DNA from: Pseudomonadota bacterium
GTDB lineage: Bacteria; Pseudomonadota; Alphaproteobacteria; Reyranellales; Reyranellaceae
NCBI GenBank assembly: GCA_018242505.1
Contig: JAFEBU010000038.1
Span: 1 to 64,000, forward strand
DNA: 64,000 nucleotides
Reading direction: 5' to 3'
Positions within the stretch are counted from its first letter, which is position 1, and the number at the start of each line of letters is the position of its first letter. Below, piece after piece: positions 63,400 to 64,000 of this stretch. Both the position numbers and the translations under genes were made by a program. Under the pieces are notes generated by a model. The model was not told the DNA's origin. It did not search any database and saw only the letters and a list, made by a program, of their open reading frames with translations.

Positions 63400-64000
63400 A
63401 TGCTGCGCGCCCTTCTCGCCACCCTGCTCCTTCTTATCGTCGCTCTGCCCGCATCAGCCGAACCGCGATTGAAGGCGGTGGCGACCTTCTCGATCCTCGC
63501 CGACTTCGTGACCGAGGTGGGCGGCGACGCCGTCGAGGTGAGCGCCATCGTTGGGCCCGATACGGACGTGCACACCTACCAGCCACGGCCAAGCGACGCG
63601 CAGCTGCTCGCTCGAGCGCGGGTGCTGGTGAGCAACGGCCTCGGCTTTGAGGGCTGGCTCGATCGCCTCGCCGAGGCGGCTTCGTTCAAAGGACAGCGCA
63701 TCGTGGCGTCGGCGGGTGCGCCGGTCGAGACGGACCCGCACTGCTGGCAGGATGTCTCCTGCGCGCGCCGCTATGTCGCCAACATCGCCGCCGGCCTTGC
63801 CGCGGCCGATCCCGCCAACGCCGATCACTATCGCGCCCGTGCCGCCGACTATGACCGGCGACTCGCAACGCTCGATACCTGGGTCCGCGCCGAGATCGCC
63901 GGCGTTCCGTCCGACCAGCGCAAGGCGATCACCGGCCATGACTCGTTCGAATACTTCGCACGCGCCTACGGCGTGCAGTTTGCCGCACCGCGCGGCTACA
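63400..64000 (+). CDS. znuA: Zinc ABC transporter periplasmic binding protein ZnuA, 3' truncated
   Basis: 200 residues are visible before the window ends. Signal peptide LRALLATLLLLIVALPASA, then EPRLKAVATFSILADFVTEVGG and the first metal ligand in DTDVHTYQPRPSDAQLL, typical of cluster A-I zinc/manganese binding proteins. A second ligand His is in TDPHCWQDVSCARRYV (where relatives have DPHxW), and a third in ITGHDSFEYFARAYGVQF. No ribosome site precedes ATG 63400, as the operator occupies that place, so a leaderless mRNA is possible. Zinc rather than manganese is inferred from the Zur-like site. Confidence 0.9.
   Translation, partial: MLRALLATLLLLIVALPASAEPRLKAVATFSILADFVTEVGGDAVEVSAIVGPDTDVHTYQPRPSDAQLLARARVLVSNGLGFEGWLDRLAEAASFKGQRIVASAGAPVETDPHCWQDVSCARRYVANIAAGLAAADPANADHYRARAADYDRRLATLDTWVRAEIAGVPSDQRKAITGHDSFEYFARAYGVQFAAPRGY

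Overview
The window reads as chromosome of a GC-rich (roughly 65%) alphaproteobacterium. Evidence: an alphaproteobacterial gene repertoire and order (argG, rlmN and a TrmH methyltransferase close together, CobW plus WD40 pair, pst-pho operon headed by a triple CTGTCAT-type Pho box), many GTG/TTG starts and ATGA overlaps, and C/G-ending codons. A Reyranella-like or Rhodospirillales/Hyphomicrobiales origin is only a guess.

Layout. 1-4.7 kb: end of an outer-membrane porin, a UbiH/COQ6-type hydroxylase, and a CobW GTPase with a WD40 propeller. 4.7-9.1 kb: a TetR regulator divergent from a small catabolic-looking operon (periplasmic binding protein, VOC dioxygenase-like protein, FAD monooxygenase) with a striking double palindrome between them. 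9.1-13.9 kb: Bcr/CflA efflux pump, moeB plus a DsrE protein, a PfkB-type kinase and an AmpG-like permease. 14.1-20.9 kb: phoR-pstSCAB-phoU-phoB on the minus strand, with a Pho box, an intercistronic hairpin after pstS and a terminator after phoB. 20.9-26 kb: RND efflux pump (no outer-membrane channel gene) and a rhomboid protease. 26-28.4 kb: the least conventional locus, an Lgt-like membrane protein overlapping a radical SAM enzyme of the MJ0619/tetraether-synthase type and a tiny proline-rich membrane protein. 28.5-44.6 kb: housekeeping and accessory genes (argG, rlmN, trmH-like, panC, methyltransferases, an ECF sigma factor of the TPR-bearing type with its YCII partner, a TauD oxygenase, ArsR/SRPBCC, ArsR-rhodanese), three copies of a dispersed palindromic repeat, and a decayed AbrB-type antitoxin gene.

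44.7-61.9 kb is an iron-acquisition region. A Fur-box-like site precedes efeUOB (ferrous/ferric permease, EfeO, DyP peroxidase). Next come two tandem FecI-FecR-TonB receptor modules, each headed by its own palindrome, with accessory PepSY/DUF3649/DUF3325 genes. One PepSY gene is cut by an in-frame TGA, the other is a wreck next to an IS5-family transposase remnant. This whole second block is bracketed by a 35-bp perfect direct repeat: the 3' half of an intact tRNA-Gly(GCC) gene at 61.8 kb and an orphan copy at 49.4 kb. That is the geometry left by an element integrating into a tRNA gene, although no integrase is visible.

61.9-64 kb: rfbA, a ProX/YbaK-type deacylase and the start of znuA under a probable Zur operator. 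The themes are metal and phosphate scavenging under Fur, Zur and PhoB-type control, with several recent losses (nonsense codon, frameshifts, IS scar) caught in progress.
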